DNA from: an uncultured Oscillospiraceae bacterium
GTDB lineage: Bacteria; Bacillota; Clostridia; Oscillospirales; Oscillospiraceae
DNA length: 49,465 nt
Direction: 5' to 3'
NCBI GenBank assembly: GCA_910588495.1
Contig: CAJUPU010000019.1
Coordinates: forward strand, 1 to 49,465
Part shown: positions 7,050 to 15,477 of the stretch, one piece after another
Numbering within the stretch: position 1 is the stretch's first letter
Layout: the number at the start of each line of letters is the position of its first letter
The notes under the pieces: generated by a model
The model's database searches: none
What the model was told of the DNA's origin: nothing
The model's input: the letters and a program-made list of their open reading frames with translations, nothing else
Position numbers and translations under genes: made by a program

Positions 7050-9204
7050 CCCCTTCGACCCCGGCCACATCCAGGAGGAAAAGGCGGAGCGGGAGGCCCG
7101 CCGCCTCAAGCTGCGCACCAACCTGCTGATCGCCATCTTCTGCGCCGTGCTGGCGGGCTTCGTGGCGGTGCTCTACCAGACCCAGATCGTGAAGGGCAGC
7201 ACCTACCGGGCCAACTCCGTGGTGCGCATCCTCCAGAGCGAGCAGGTCAACAGCGTCCGGGGGGACATCGTGGACCGCTGCGGCCGAATGCTGGTCACCA
7301 ACCAGGTGAGCTATAACGTGGAGCTGGACACCTCCGCCATGGGGGCGGACCGCAACCACATCCTGGCGCGCCTGCTGGACATCTGCCGGGAGGAGGGGGT
7401 GGCCTGGGCGGACAGCCTGCCCATCTCCAAGACCGCCCCCTGGACCTTCACCACCGACACCCCCTACTCCTACCAGAGCACCGACGACGAGGGAGAGGCG
7501 GTGACCGTGTCCACCCCCCTGGGCAAGCTGGCCGCCCTGGCGCAGTACAAGTGGCTGGACCCTGACACCCCGGAGAAGGCCGACCCCTCCGCCGGGGATC
7601 TGCTGGCCGACATGTGCGCCGCCTTCCGCCTCATCGACCCCAAGAAGGGGGAGATCCCCGGCCCCCAGGAGCGGGAGGTGGCCGGGGTGCTCTACGAGCT
7701 GTACCTGCGCAGCACCGGCGTCAACAACAACGCCTATGTGTTCGCCCGGGGGGTGGACATCACCTTCATCTCCAAGGTGAAGGAGCACGCCCTGGCGGGG
7801 GTGCGCATCGAGACGGCCACCACCCGCAGGTACGAGACCAGCTATGCCGCCCACGTGCTGGGCCACACCGGGGCCATCGACCCGGGCGATGAGTGGGCCC
7901 ACTATAAGGAGCTGGGCTACCCCATGAACGCCACCGTGGGCAAGGAGGGGGTGGAGCTGGCCTTCGAGGAGCGCCTCCACGGCGTCAGCGGCACCCGGCG
8001 CATCGAGAAGGACCAGGACGGCAACGTGGTCAGCCAGGAGTGGAGCAAGGTGCCCGCGCCGGGGGAGAACGTGGTGCTCACCCTGGACATGGCCCTCCAG
8101 GCCACCACCGAGGACCTGCTGGCCCAATACGCCGCCCGGCAGGAGCGGGAGGTGGGGGAGGACGGGGAGCTGGAACCCGTCAAGGGGCTGGCGGCGGCGG
8201 TGGTGGACATGAGCGGGGGCGTGCTGGCCCTGGCGTCCTACCCCACCTACGACCTGCCCACCTTCCGGGAGAACTACGGCGAGCTGCAGACCGACGAGAG
8301 CAAGCCACTGCTGAACAGGGCCACCCACGGGATATACGCCCCCGGCTCCACCTTCAAGCCCCTCACCGCCATTGCCGCGCTGGACTCGGACGCCATCACC
8401 CTTCGGGAGAAGATCGAGTGCACCGGCCGCTACTATTTCTACCCCGACGTCCATCCCGCCTGCTGGATCAACCCCGGGCGGCACGGCATGGAGACCGTGA
8501 CCCAGGCCATCAAGGACTCCTGCAATATCTTCTTCTACGACGCGGGGCGGCGCACCACCATCAAGACCCTCCAGGAATACGCCCGGAAGTTCGGCCTGGG
8601 GGAGTACACCGGCATCGAGATCCCCGAGGCCAAGGGCCGGATGGCCGGGCCGGAGACCAACGCCGCCTTCGACCTGCCCTGGTACGACGGCGACACCATG
8701 TACGCCGCCATCGGCCAGGGGAACAGCGCCTTCACCCCCCTCCAGCTGGCCAATTACGTGGCCACCCTGGTGAACGGCGGCAACCACTACCAGTGCCACC
8801 TGCTCAAGGAGTTCAAGTCCAGCGACTACAGCCAGGTCACCGAGACCTATCAGGCCGAGCCCCTGCACACCGTGGACATCCAGCCCGAGCACCTGGCCGC
8901 CGTCAAACAGGGCATGTACGACCTGTCCAAGACCTATACCATGGCCCGGTGGTTCGACTCCCTGCCGGTGGAGGTGGGCTGTAAGACGGGCACCGCCGAG
9001 ACTTCGTCCAAAGCGGCGTCCACCAACGCCGTGTTCGTGTGCTTCGCCCCCTACGACGATCCCCAGGTGGCCCTGTGCCTGGTGGCGGAGGGGGGGGACG
9101 CGGGCGGCTCCCTGGCGGAGCTGGCGGCGGGCATCCTGGCCCAGTACTTCTCCACCGACAGCTTCCTGTCCGACCTGCCCGGGGAGAACGTCCTGCTGCG
9201 CTGA
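7042..9204 (+). CDS. mrdA: Penicillin-binding protein 2 (class B transpeptidase)
   Basis: A 720-residue monofunctional D,D-transpeptidase of elongation. There is a short cytoplasmic N-terminus, one transmembrane helix (about 26-48), a PBP dimerisation domain, then the transpeptidase domain. The catalytic motifs are complete: STFK with Ser436 and Lys439, SCN at 493-495 and KTG at 648-650. The ATG at 7042 has GGGAGGA just upstream; an in-frame codon at 7027 lacks one. It overlaps the mreD-like gene, so the pair forms a rod-shape operon. Confidence 0.95.
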   Translation: MNNPFDPGHIQEEKAEREARRLKLRTNLLIAIFCAVLAGFVAVLYQTQIVKGSTYRANSVVRILQSEQVNSVRGDIVDRCGRMLVTNQVSYNVELDTSAMGADRNHILARLLDICREEGVAWADSLPISKTAPWTFTTDTPYSYQSTDDEGEAVTVSTPLGKLAALAQYKWLDPDTPEKADPSAGDLLADMCAAFRLIDPKKGEIPGPQEREVAGVLYELYLRSTGVNNNAYVFARGVDITFISKVKEHALAGVRIETATTRRYETSYAAHVLGHTGAIDPGDEWAHYKELGYPMNATVGKEGVELAFEERLHGVSGTRRIEKDQDGNVVSQEWSKVPAPGENVVLTLDMALQATTEDLLAQYAARQEREVGEDGELEPVKGLAAAVVDMSGGVLALASYPTYDLPTFRENYGELQTDESKPLLNRATHGIYAPGSTFKPLTAIAALDSDAITLREKIECTGRYYFYPDVHPACWINPGRHGMETVTQAIKDSCNIFFYDAGRRTTIKTLQEYARKFGLGEYTGIEIPEAKGRMAGPETNAAFDLPWYDGDTMYAAIGQGNSAFTPLQLANYVATLVNGGNHYQCHLLKEFKSSDYSQVTETYQAEPLHTVDIQPEHLAAVKQGMYDLSKTYTMARWFDSLPVEVGCKTGTAETSSKAASTNAVFVCFAPYDDPQVALCLVAEGGDAGGSLAELAAGILAQYFSTDSFLSDLPGENVLLR

Positions 9205-9222
9205 GTCCGCCCCGGTACGAAA

Positions 9223-9257
9223 CGCCGCCGTCTGGAACTAAGTTTCAGGCGGCGGCG
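9223..9257 (+). terminator. Strong hairpin after mrdA
   Basis: Sixteen-base arms (9223-9238 and 9242-9257, two G-U pairs) enclose a TAA loop right after the PBP2 stop. Only a short T stretch follows (TATTTTCC), so it is probably an intrinsic terminator, possibly a leaky one. Confidence 0.55.
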
Positions 9258-9532
9258 CCGTATTTTCCGACAATCCGGTGTTATTTTGGTCAAATCAGAG
9301 AAAATGAATGGGGCCAAAAAGTGACCCCTCCGTTCCGCCGCTCCCATTCCATTTTTTGTCTATCCCGCTGTTTTCAGGACTTCCACAACTTCCACACAAA
9401 CTTCCACAGCCCTGTGCAGATCCGATCCCGCCTGCATCCGCCCCGGCCGGCCTGCATAACGCCTTGTCAAGAGCAAACCTTTCGTGAATTCCACGATTTT
9501 GTCCGATCCGGCACAAAAGTTCGCCCCAGGGC
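9258..9532. other. Intergenic region with TTCCACA repeats
   Basis: No gene seen. Between 9380 and 9415 the motif ACTTCCACA occurs three times in a row with short spacers, and one more TTCCAC lies near 9490. The arrangement echoes the cluster before miaB. It lies between two convergent transcription units, so a promoter role is unlikely. Confidence 0.4.
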
Positions 9533-9561
9533 AAAAAAAGCCCCCGGCCCTGGGGCCGGGG
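9533..9561 (-). terminator. Intrinsic terminator of the galM-transketolase operon
   Basis: On the minus strand a GC-rich 9-bp stem (CCCCGGCCC paired with GGGCCGGGG) is followed by seven T residues. It is a classical rho-independent terminator about 20 bp after the last stop codon. Confidence 0.9.
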
Positions 9562-9582
9562 ACAGATAGGTCAGGTATCGTT

Positions 9583-10527
9583 TCAGCCTCTGGCGAACTC
9601 CTCCGCCACCCGGGCGATGTTGGCCGCGCACAGGCCGAACTGCTCCAGCAGGGCGGCGGCGGGGCCGGAATGGCCGAACACGTCGGGGGTGCCGATCCGT
9701 CTGACGGGGGTGGGCCGCTTCTCGCTGAGCAGGGCGCACACCGCCTCCCCCAGCCCGCCCACGATGGAGTGCTCCTCGCAGGTGACGATCTTCCCGCACT
9801 CCTCCGCCGCCTTCAGCACGATCTCCTCGTCCAAAGGCTTGATGGTGGCCATGTTGACGATCCGGGCGGACACGCCCCGGTCCGCCAGCAGCTTCCCGGC
9901 CTCCACCGCCTCGGCCACCAGCAGGCCGTTGGCCAGGATGGCCACGTCGGCCCCCTCCCGCATGACCTCGCCTTTGCCGATCTGGAACTCAAAGTCGCCC
10001 TCGTCGTGGAACACGGGGACGGGGGAACGCCCGAAGCGCATATACACCGGCCCCTGGTGCTCATAGGCGGCCTTGACCATGGCCTTGGCCTCCACCGCGT
10101 CGGCGGGGGACATGACCACCATGCCGGGGATGGAGCGCATGAGGGCGAAATCCTCCAGGCACTGGTGGGTGGCGCCGTCCTCCCCCACGGAGACGCCCCC
10201 GTGGGACGCGCCGATCTTCACGTTGAGCCCGGTGTAGCCGATGGAGTTGCGCACCTGCTCATAGGCCCGCCCGGCGGCGAACATGGCGAAGGAGGAGGCG
10301 AAGGCCACCATGCCCATGGAAGCGGCCCCCGCCGCCGCGGCCATCATGTTCCCCTCGGCGATGCCGCAGTTGAAGTGCCGGTCCGGGAACGCCTTGCCGA
10401 ACATGGCGGTCTGGGTGGACCCGGCCAGGTCCGCGTCGAACACCACGATATCGTCATGGACGGCCCCCAGCTCCCGCAGGGCCTCGCCGTACCCCTGCCG
10501 GGTGGCGATCTTTTTCACGTCCGCCAT
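9583..10527 (-). CDS. Transketolase, C-terminal subunit
   Basis: A 314-residue half-transketolase containing the pyrimidine-binding and C-terminal domains. The conserved catalytic glutamate region reads NCGIAEGNMM (about residues 53-62). Together with the upstream subunit it would form a thiamine-diphosphate enzyme of the non-oxidative pentose phosphate pathway. Split transketolases of this kind are common in Firmicutes and archaea. Its ATG directly follows the TAG of the N-terminal subunit with no gap, which favours equimolar synthesis. Confidence 0.93.
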   Translation of the reverse strand: MADVKKIATRQGYGEALRELGAVHDDIVVFDADLAGSTQTAMFGKAFPDRHFNCGIAEGNMMAAAAGAASMGMVAFASSFAMFAAGRAYEQVRNSIGYTGLNVKIGASHGGVSVGEDGATHQCLEDFALMRSIPGMVVMSPADAVEAKAMVKAAYEHQGPVYMRFGRSPVPVFHDEGDFEFQIGKGEVMREGADVAILANGLLVAEAVEAGKLLADRGVSARIVNMATIKPLDEEIVLKAAEECGKIVTCEEHSIVGGLGEAVCALLSEKRPTPVRRIGTPDVFGHSGPAAALLEQFGLCAANIARVAEEFARG

Positions 10528-11373
10528 CTACATCCCCTCCAGTCTGGCCAGCTCCCCGCGCAGCTCCCGCAAGGCGGTCTCGGCCTGCTCGTCGTTGGGG
10601 GCCTTGCCGTGCCAGCCCGCCTGATCCTCCATGAAACTGACCCCCTTGCCCTTGGTGGTCCTCATGACGATGGCGAAGGGGCGGCCTTTCACGGTCCGGG
10701 CCCGGCCGAAGGCCCCCTCCAGGGCGTCGAAGTCGTGGCCGTCGATCTCCACCGCCTCCCAGCCGAAGGCCCGCAGCTTGTCCAGGATGGGATAGGGACT
10801 CATGACCTGGTCCACCGGGCCGTCGATCTGCAGGCCGTTGTTGTCGATGACGGCGCACAAGTCGTCCAGCTTGTAGTGGGCGGCGAACATCATGGCCTCC
10901 CACACCTGGCCCTCCTGGATCTCGCCGTCCCCCAGCAGGGCGTACACCCGGCAGGGATCGTTCCGGAGCTTGGCGGCCAGGGCCATGCCGCAGGCGGCGG
11001 AGATCCCCTGGCCCAGGGACCCGGTGGACATGTCCACCCCGGGGATGGACTTCATGTCCGGGTGGCCCTGGAGATAGCTGCCGATGTGGCGCAGGGTCTT
11101 GAGGTCCTCCCAGGGAAAGAAGCCCCGCAGGGCCAGCGCGGCGTACAGCCCCGGGGCGCAGTGGCCCTTGGAGAGGACGAAGCGGTCCCGGTCCCCCTTC
11201 TTGGGGTCCTTGGGGTCCACGTTCAGCTCTTTGAAATAGAGGTAGGTGAACAGCTCGGCGGAGGACAGGCTCCCGCCGGGGTGGCCCGCCTTGGCGGCGT
11301 GGGTGGACTCGATGATGCCGATGCGCACCTTGCAGGCGTTGACCATCAGCGTTTTTTTCTCGTTGGCAGTCAT
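10528..11373 (-). CDS. Transketolase, N-terminal subunit
   Basis: A 281-residue thiamine-diphosphate-binding half. The ThDP signature starts with GDG at 148-150 and ends with NN at 178-179. GHPGG (30-34) and SKGHC (68-72) are typical transketolase motifs. A GGGA ribosome binding site precedes the ATG at 11373. It sits between galM and the C-terminal subunit, suggesting that galactose or other hexose use is coupled to pentose phosphate flux. Confidence 0.93.
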   Translation of the reverse strand: MTANEKKTLMVNACKVRIGIIESTHAAKAGHPGGSLSSAELFTYLYFKELNVDPKDPKKGDRDRFVLSKGHCAPGLYAALALRGFFPWEDLKTLRHIGSYLQGHPDMKSIPGVDMSTGSLGQGISAACGMALAAKLRNDPCRVYALLGDGEIQEGQVWEAMMFAAHYKLDDLCAVIDNNGLQIDGPVDQVMSPYPILDKLRAFGWEAVEIDGHDFDALEGAFGRARTVKGRPFAIVMRTTKGKGVSFMEDQAGWHGKAPNDEQAETALRELRGELARLEGM

Positions 11374-11389
11374 ATGGTCCCTTCTTTCT

Positions 11390-12451
11390 TTACAGCCGCC
11401 GGCCGCTGTCCAGCGTGCCGAAGCGGTACACCGTCTTGTGCCGGTACTCCTCCCCGGCCCTCAGCACGCAGGAGGGGAACTGGGGCTTGTTGGGGGAGTC
11501 GGGGAAGAACTGGGCCTCCAGGCAGAAGCCGTGCCGGTCGCCGTACACCGCGCCCCCCTTGCCGGCGGGGCACCCGCCCAGGAAATTCCCGGCATAGAAC
11601 TGCACGCCGGGCAGGGAAGTGGCGGTCTCCATCATGATCCCGGTGTCCGGCGACCACGCCCGGGCGATGGGCCGCAGGGTCCCGTCCCAGTTGGGGACGG
11701 CCCAGTTGTGGTCGAAGCCCCCGGCGGTCTTGAGCTGGTCCGCGTCGTCATCGATATGGGCCCCGATCTCCTGCTCCTCCCACAGGTCCATGGGGGTGCC
11801 CTTCACCGGGGCGATCTCCCCGGTGGGGATCAGGCCGGGCCCGGCGGGGGTGTAGTGGGTGGCGAAGAGGCGGATATGCTGCCCCGTCACCGGCCCGCTG
11901 GCGTGGCCGGACAGGTTGAAATAGGTGTGGTTGGTGAGGGCGCACACCGTGTCCTTGTCGCACCGGGCCCGGTACTCGATGTCCAGCCCGCCGAAGGCCA
12001 AAGTATAGGCCACCGCCACCGCCAGGGTGCCGGGATAGCCCTCCTCCCCGTCGGGGCTCACCAGGGAGAGCACCACGGAGCTCTCCGTCAGCCCCTCCAC
12101 CGTCCACACCCGCTTGTCGAAGCCCAGCCTCCCCCCGTGGAGGGAGTTGGGGCCGTCGTTGGCGGCCAGGGGATGCTCCACGCCGTTCAGGGCGAACCTG
12201 GCCCCGCCGATCCGGTTGGCGTACCGGCCCACGATGGCCCCCATATACTTGTCCTGGGCGATATAGTCCTCCAGCCGGTCGAAGCCCAGAGCCACGTCCA
12301 CCGGCCTTCCGTCCCGGTCGGGCGCCTCCAGGGCGCGCACCGCGCCGCCGTAGGTGACGATCTTGCAGGACAGCGCCCCGTCCCGCAAAACGATCTCCTC
12401 CACCGGGGCGCCGCCGGGCATCCGGCCAAAGAGCCGTCTGTTTTCCTCCAT
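11390..12451 (-). CDS. galM: Aldose 1-epimerase (galactose mutarotase)
   Basis: A 353-residue enzyme that interconverts alpha and beta anomers of galactose/glucose before phosphorylation. Visible family motifs are GRYANRI, NSLHGG, NHTYFNLSG with the catalytic histidine, and CLEAQFFPDSPN with the catalytic glutamate near the C-terminus. The start at 12451 is chosen because of GAGGAGG 7 nt upstream; the longer frame to 12532 would include the promoter. It is the first gene of an operon with the split transketolase (16-bp gap). No galactokinase is present nearby. Confidence 0.93.
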   Translation of the reverse strand: MEENRRLFGRMPGGAPVEEIVLRDGALSCKIVTYGGAVRALEAPDRDGRPVDVALGFDRLEDYIAQDKYMGAIVGRYANRIGGARFALNGVEHPLAANDGPNSLHGGRLGFDKRVWTVEGLTESSVVLSLVSPDGEEGYPGTLAVAVAYTLAFGGLDIEYRARCDKDTVCALTNHTYFNLSGHASGPVTGQHIRLFATHYTPAGPGLIPTGEIAPVKGTPMDLWEEQEIGAHIDDDADQLKTAGGFDHNWAVPNWDGTLRPIARAWSPDTGIMMETATSLPGVQFYAGNFLGGCPAGKGGAVYGDRHGFCLEAQFFPDSPNKPQFPSCVLRAGEEYRHKTVYRFGTLDSGRRL

Positions 12452-12503
12452 GAGCTGCCTCCTCGCCGCGCCGGGTGGCCCGGCCGCTTCGATAGTATGT
12501 TTT

Positions 12504-12532
12504 AGTATACCATAATGGCCCGTTGAAAACAA
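12504..12532 (-). promoter_or_regulatory. Sigma-A promoter of the galM operon
   Basis: On the minus strand TTGTTT (12527-12532), a 17-bp spacer and TATACT (12504-12509), with TGG directly before the -10 (extended -10). It lies about 50 bp upstream of galM. Confidence 0.6.
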
Positions 12533-12599
12533 CCACGATCCGTTTTTTTCTGCTTATTTTGTCAGATCGTGAACATTCCTAAAAATTTTCCATTTCCCA

Positions 12600-12628
12600 T
12601 TGGCGATCTGACCATTTTTTGATATACT
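12600..12628 (+). promoter_or_regulatory. Sigma-A promoter of the DUF1538-PII unit
   Basis: TTGGCG (12600-12605), a 17-bp spacer and TATACT (12623-12628), with an extended -10 (TGA). It is divergent from the galM promoter. Confidence 0.55.
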
Positions 12629-12673
12629 GCCACATAAGGATAAAATGGCGGTCTGTTTGCCGGAGAAAGGACG

Positions 12674-14221
12674 GTGGCACGGTTGCGCGGTTCCCTGCCG
12701 AAATTGAAGGAAAAGCTGCTGGAGGCGCTGAAGGCGGTACTGCCCGTCGTGGGTATCGTGGCGGTGCTGTGCTTCAGCGTGGCCCCCATCTCGCCCAGCA
12801 TCCTGCTGTGCTTCCTGCTGGGGGCGGCCATGATCGTGCTGGGCATGATGTTCTTCACCCTGGGGGCGGAGGCCAGCATGACCCCCATGGGGGAGCGGGT
12901 GGGCGCCGCCGTCACCCGCAGCCGCAGCCTGGGCGTGATCGTGGTCATGGGCTTCCTGCTGGGCTTCCTCATCACCATCTCGGAGCCGGACCTCCAGGTG
13001 CTGGCGGGCCAGGTGCCCGCGGTGCCCAACATGACCCTCATCCTGTCGGTGGCGGCGGGGGTGGGGCTGTTTTTGGTGCTGGCCCTGCTGCGTATGCTGC
13101 TGGGGGTGCCTCTGGCCCCCATGCTGGTGGCGTCCTACGCGCTGGTGTTCGCCCTGGCCCTGTTCGTCCCCCGGGACTTTCTGGCGGTGGCCTTCGACTC
13201 CGGCGGCGTCACCACCGGGCCCATGACGGTGCCCTTCATCATGGCCCTGGGCGTGGGCATCTCCGCGATCCGGAACGACCGCCACGCCGCCGACGACAGC
13301 TTCGGCCTGGTGTCGCTGTGCTCGGTGGGGCCGATCCTGGCGGTGCTCATCCTGGGCATGATCTTCCGCCCGGAGGAAGGGGCCTACGCCGCCCCCGTCC
13401 TGCCCGAGATCGCCGACTCGGTGGAGCTGTGGGCCCTGTTCCGGGGAGGGCTGCCCACCTACATGGGGGAGATCGCCCTCTCCCTGCTGCCCATCACCGC
13501 CCTGTTCGCCGCCTTCCAGCTGGTCTCGCTGCGGCTGTCCCCCCGGACGCTGAAAAAGATCGCCGTGGGCCTGGGCTACACCTACCTCGGCCTGGTGCTC
13601 TTCCTCACCGGGGCCAACGTGGGCTTCATGCCCGCGGGCAACTACCTGGGCCAGGTGCTGGCGGGGCGGTCCAGCCCCTGGATCGTGGTCCCGGTGGGCA
13701 TGGCCATCGGCTATTTCATCGTCAAGGCGGAGCCCGCCGTCTACGTCCTCCAGCGCCAGGTGGAGGAGATCACCGACGGGGCCGTGTCCAGCGCCGCCAT
13801 GGGCGCCGCGCTGTCTCTGGGGGTGGCGGCGTCCATCGCCCTGGCCATGGTGCGGGTGCTCACCGGGCTGTCCATCCTGTGGTTCCTGATCCCGGGGTAC
13901 GCCGCCGCCATCGCGCTGTCCTTCTTCGTGCCCAAGATCTTCACCGCCATCGCCTTCGACTCCGGCGGGGTGGCCTCCGGGCCCATGACCGCCGCCTTCC
14001 TGCTGCCCTTCGCCCAGGGGGCCTGCGCGGCGGTGGGCGGAGACATCGTCACCGACGCCTTCGGGGTGGTGGCCATGGTGGCCATGACTCCCCTGATCGC
14101 CATCCAGATCCTGGGCGTGTTCTATCAGATCCGCCGGCGCGCCGGGGCCAAGGCCCAGCCCGCCCCCGCCGGGGCGGTGGACTTGGGCGCCCTGGACGAC
14201 GACGCGATCATCGCGCTGTGA
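12674..14221 (+). CDS. DUF1538 double-repeat membrane protein
   Basis: A 515-residue polytopic membrane protein built from two homologous halves, each a DUF1538 unit. The diagnostic motif AFDSGGVTTGPMT appears near residue 173 and again as AFDSGGVASGPMT near 427. About twelve hydrophobic segments are visible. The inverted-duplicate layout and conserved polar DSGG motif look like a secondary transporter, but no substrate is established. The GTG at 12674 sits only 2 nt from AAAGGA; TTG at 12683 is a plausible alternative start with better spacing. The next gene encodes a tandem PII-like protein, suggesting ligand-dependent control as in AmtB-GlnK. Confidence 0.85.
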   Translation: MARLRGSLPKLKEKLLEALKAVLPVVGIVAVLCFSVAPISPSILLCFLLGAAMIVLGMMFFTLGAEASMTPMGERVGAAVTRSRSLGVIVVMGFLLGFLITISEPDLQVLAGQVPAVPNMTLILSVAAGVGLFLVLALLRMLLGVPLAPMLVASYALVFALALFVPRDFLAVAFDSGGVTTGPMTVPFIMALGVGISAIRNDRHAADDSFGLVSLCSVGPILAVLILGMIFRPEEGAYAAPVLPEIADSVELWALFRGGLPTYMGEIALSLLPITALFAAFQLVSLRLSPRTLKKIAVGLGYTYLGLVLFLTGANVGFMPAGNYLGQVLAGRSSPWIVVPVGMAIGYFIVKAEPAVYVLQRQVEEITDGAVSSAAMGAALSLGVAASIALAMVRVLTGLSILWFLIPGYAAAIALSFFVPKIFTAIAFDSGGVASGPMTAAFLLPFAQGACAAVGGDIVTDAFGVVAMVAMTPLIAIQILGVFYQIRRRAGAKAQPAPAGAVDLGALDDDAIIAL

Positions 14222-14348
14222 GATCTGCGGACAGGCCGGAGCGCGGGTGCACACAGGGGCCGCCCGGCGGCCCGGGACGGAGGGAGACCGCCCGCCGCGC
14301 ACAGGCGAGGCGTGATACAAGGGACCAGAAAGTGGGGGGCCTTTGCTT

Positions 14349-15047
14349 ATGAACGAACTATATCTCATGGTGGCCATCGCGCCCAGGGCGTCCGCCCGGC
14401 AGTTTTTGGCCCTGTTCCAGCGCCACGGCGCCGCCGTCACCCTGAGCACTCTGGGCCAGGGCACGGCGCGCAGCGAGCTGCTGGACTATTTCGGCCTGGA
14501 AAAGACGGAGAAGGCGGTGATCTTTTCCGTGGTCACCCGGTCCGTGTGGCGCGGGGCGAAGGCCGCCATGCAGCGGGAGCTGAACATCGACGTGCCCGGC
14601 ACGGGCATCGCCTTCATCATCCCCCTGAGCAGCATCGGGGGAAAGAAGCCCCTGGCCTTCCTCACCGACGGCCAGGATTTCCAAGCGGGGGAGGAGAGCG
14701 TTTTGAAGGGCACCAAATACGAGCTGCTGGTGGTGATCGCCAACCAGGGCCACACCGAGCTGATCATGGACGCCGCCCGGGAGGAGCAGGCGGGGGGCGG
14801 CACCGTCCTCCACGCCAAGGGCACCGGCATGGAGAAGGCGGAGAAGTTTTTGGGCTTCTCCCTGGTGAACGAGAAAGAGATGGTGTTCATCGTGGTCAAG
14901 ACCGCCACCAAGGACAAAATCATGCGGGCCATCATGGACAAGGCGGGGCTGGGCACCAAGGCCCAGTCCATCGTGTTCTCCCTGCCCGTCACCGGCACCG
15001 CAGGGATGCGGCTGCTGGAGCTGGCCGGGGACGAGACGGACGACTGA
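14349..15047 (+). CDS. Tandem PII-like regulatory protein
   Basis: A 232-residue soluble protein made of two PII/GlnB-like ferredoxin folds. Domain 1 covers about 1-115 (LYLMVAIAPRASARQFLALF) and domain 2 about 118-232 (KYELLVVIANQGHTELIMDA). Classical PII proteins are single domains of about 112 residues that form trimers; a fused tandem would give a different assembly. The canonical uridylylated tyrosine region of the T-loop is not obvious. The ATG at 14349 follows a G-rich ribosome binding site. The gene is about 125 bp after the DUF1538 gene on the same strand and probably co-transcribed, so it most likely senses a nucleotide and controls that membrane protein. This role is inferred. Confidence 0.75.
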   Translation: MNELYLMVAIAPRASARQFLALFQRHGAAVTLSTLGQGTARSELLDYFGLEKTEKAVIFSVVTRSVWRGAKAAMQRELNIDVPGTGIAFIIPLSSIGGKKPLAFLTDGQDFQAGEESVLKGTKYELLVVIANQGHTELIMDAAREEQAGGGTVLHAKGTGMEKAEKFLGFSLVNEKEMVFIVVKTATKDKIMRAIMDKAGLGTKAQSIVFSLPVTGTAGMRLLELAGDETDD

Positions 15048-15066
15048 GCGCGGGGGGATGGACGTT

Positions 15067-15474
15067 ATGAGACAGGAAAAGAGCTGCGGAGCCGTGATCT
15101 TCCGGGGTGAGGATACACGGCGGGATTACCTGGTGCTCCACAGCACCCAGGGCCACTGGACCCTGTGCAAGGGCCATGTGGAGGGGGATGAGACGGAGCG
15201 CGAGACGGCGGCGCGGGAGATCCGGGAGGAGACCGCTTTGTCGGTGGACTTCCTGGACGGCTTCCGGGCGGTCATCACCTATTCCCCCCGGCCCGGCGTC
15301 AGCAAGGACGTGGTGTTCTTCCTGGCCCGGCTGGCGGGGGGGACCCTGTCCTGCCAGCCCGAGGAGGTGGCCCAGGCCCGCTTCCTGCCCTTTGAGGAGG
15401 CGCTGGCCCTGCTGACCCACCCCTCCGACCGGGAGGTGCTCCAAAAGGCCCGGGCCTTCCTGGAGGGCCGCTGA
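15067..15474 (+). CDS. NUDIX hydrolase
   Basis: A 135-residue NUDIX protein with the Nudix box GHVEGDE then REIREET (consensus GX5EX7REUXEE), which binds the metal ions. The N-terminal SCGAVIF is typical of MutT/asymmetric Ap4A-hydrolase-like members. The ATG at 15067 is preferred over 15058 because the G-rich binding site would abut the earlier codon. The substrate cannot be deduced. It lies between the PII-like gene and the decarboxylase, each a few bases apart. Confidence 0.9.
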   Translation: MRQEKSCGAVIFRGEDTRRDYLVLHSTQGHWTLCKGHVEGDETERETAAREIREETALSVDFLDGFRAVITYSPRPGVSKDVVFFLARLAGGTLSCQPEEVAQARFLPFEEALALLTHPSDREVLQKARAFLEGR

Positions 15475-15477
15475 CAC

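Noticed and set aside
6562..8892. A 776-codon frame opposite mreD and mrdA
   Set aside because: The composition is typical of a reverse shadow of a high-GC gene and there are no recognisable domains.
9484..11637. A 717-codon frame opposite the transketolase genes
   Set aside because: Low-complexity antisense shadow of two well-defined transketolase halves.
12554..14464. A 636-codon frame opposite the DUF1538 gene
   Set aside because: His/Gln/Gly-rich shadow; the plus-strand product has clear membrane repeats.
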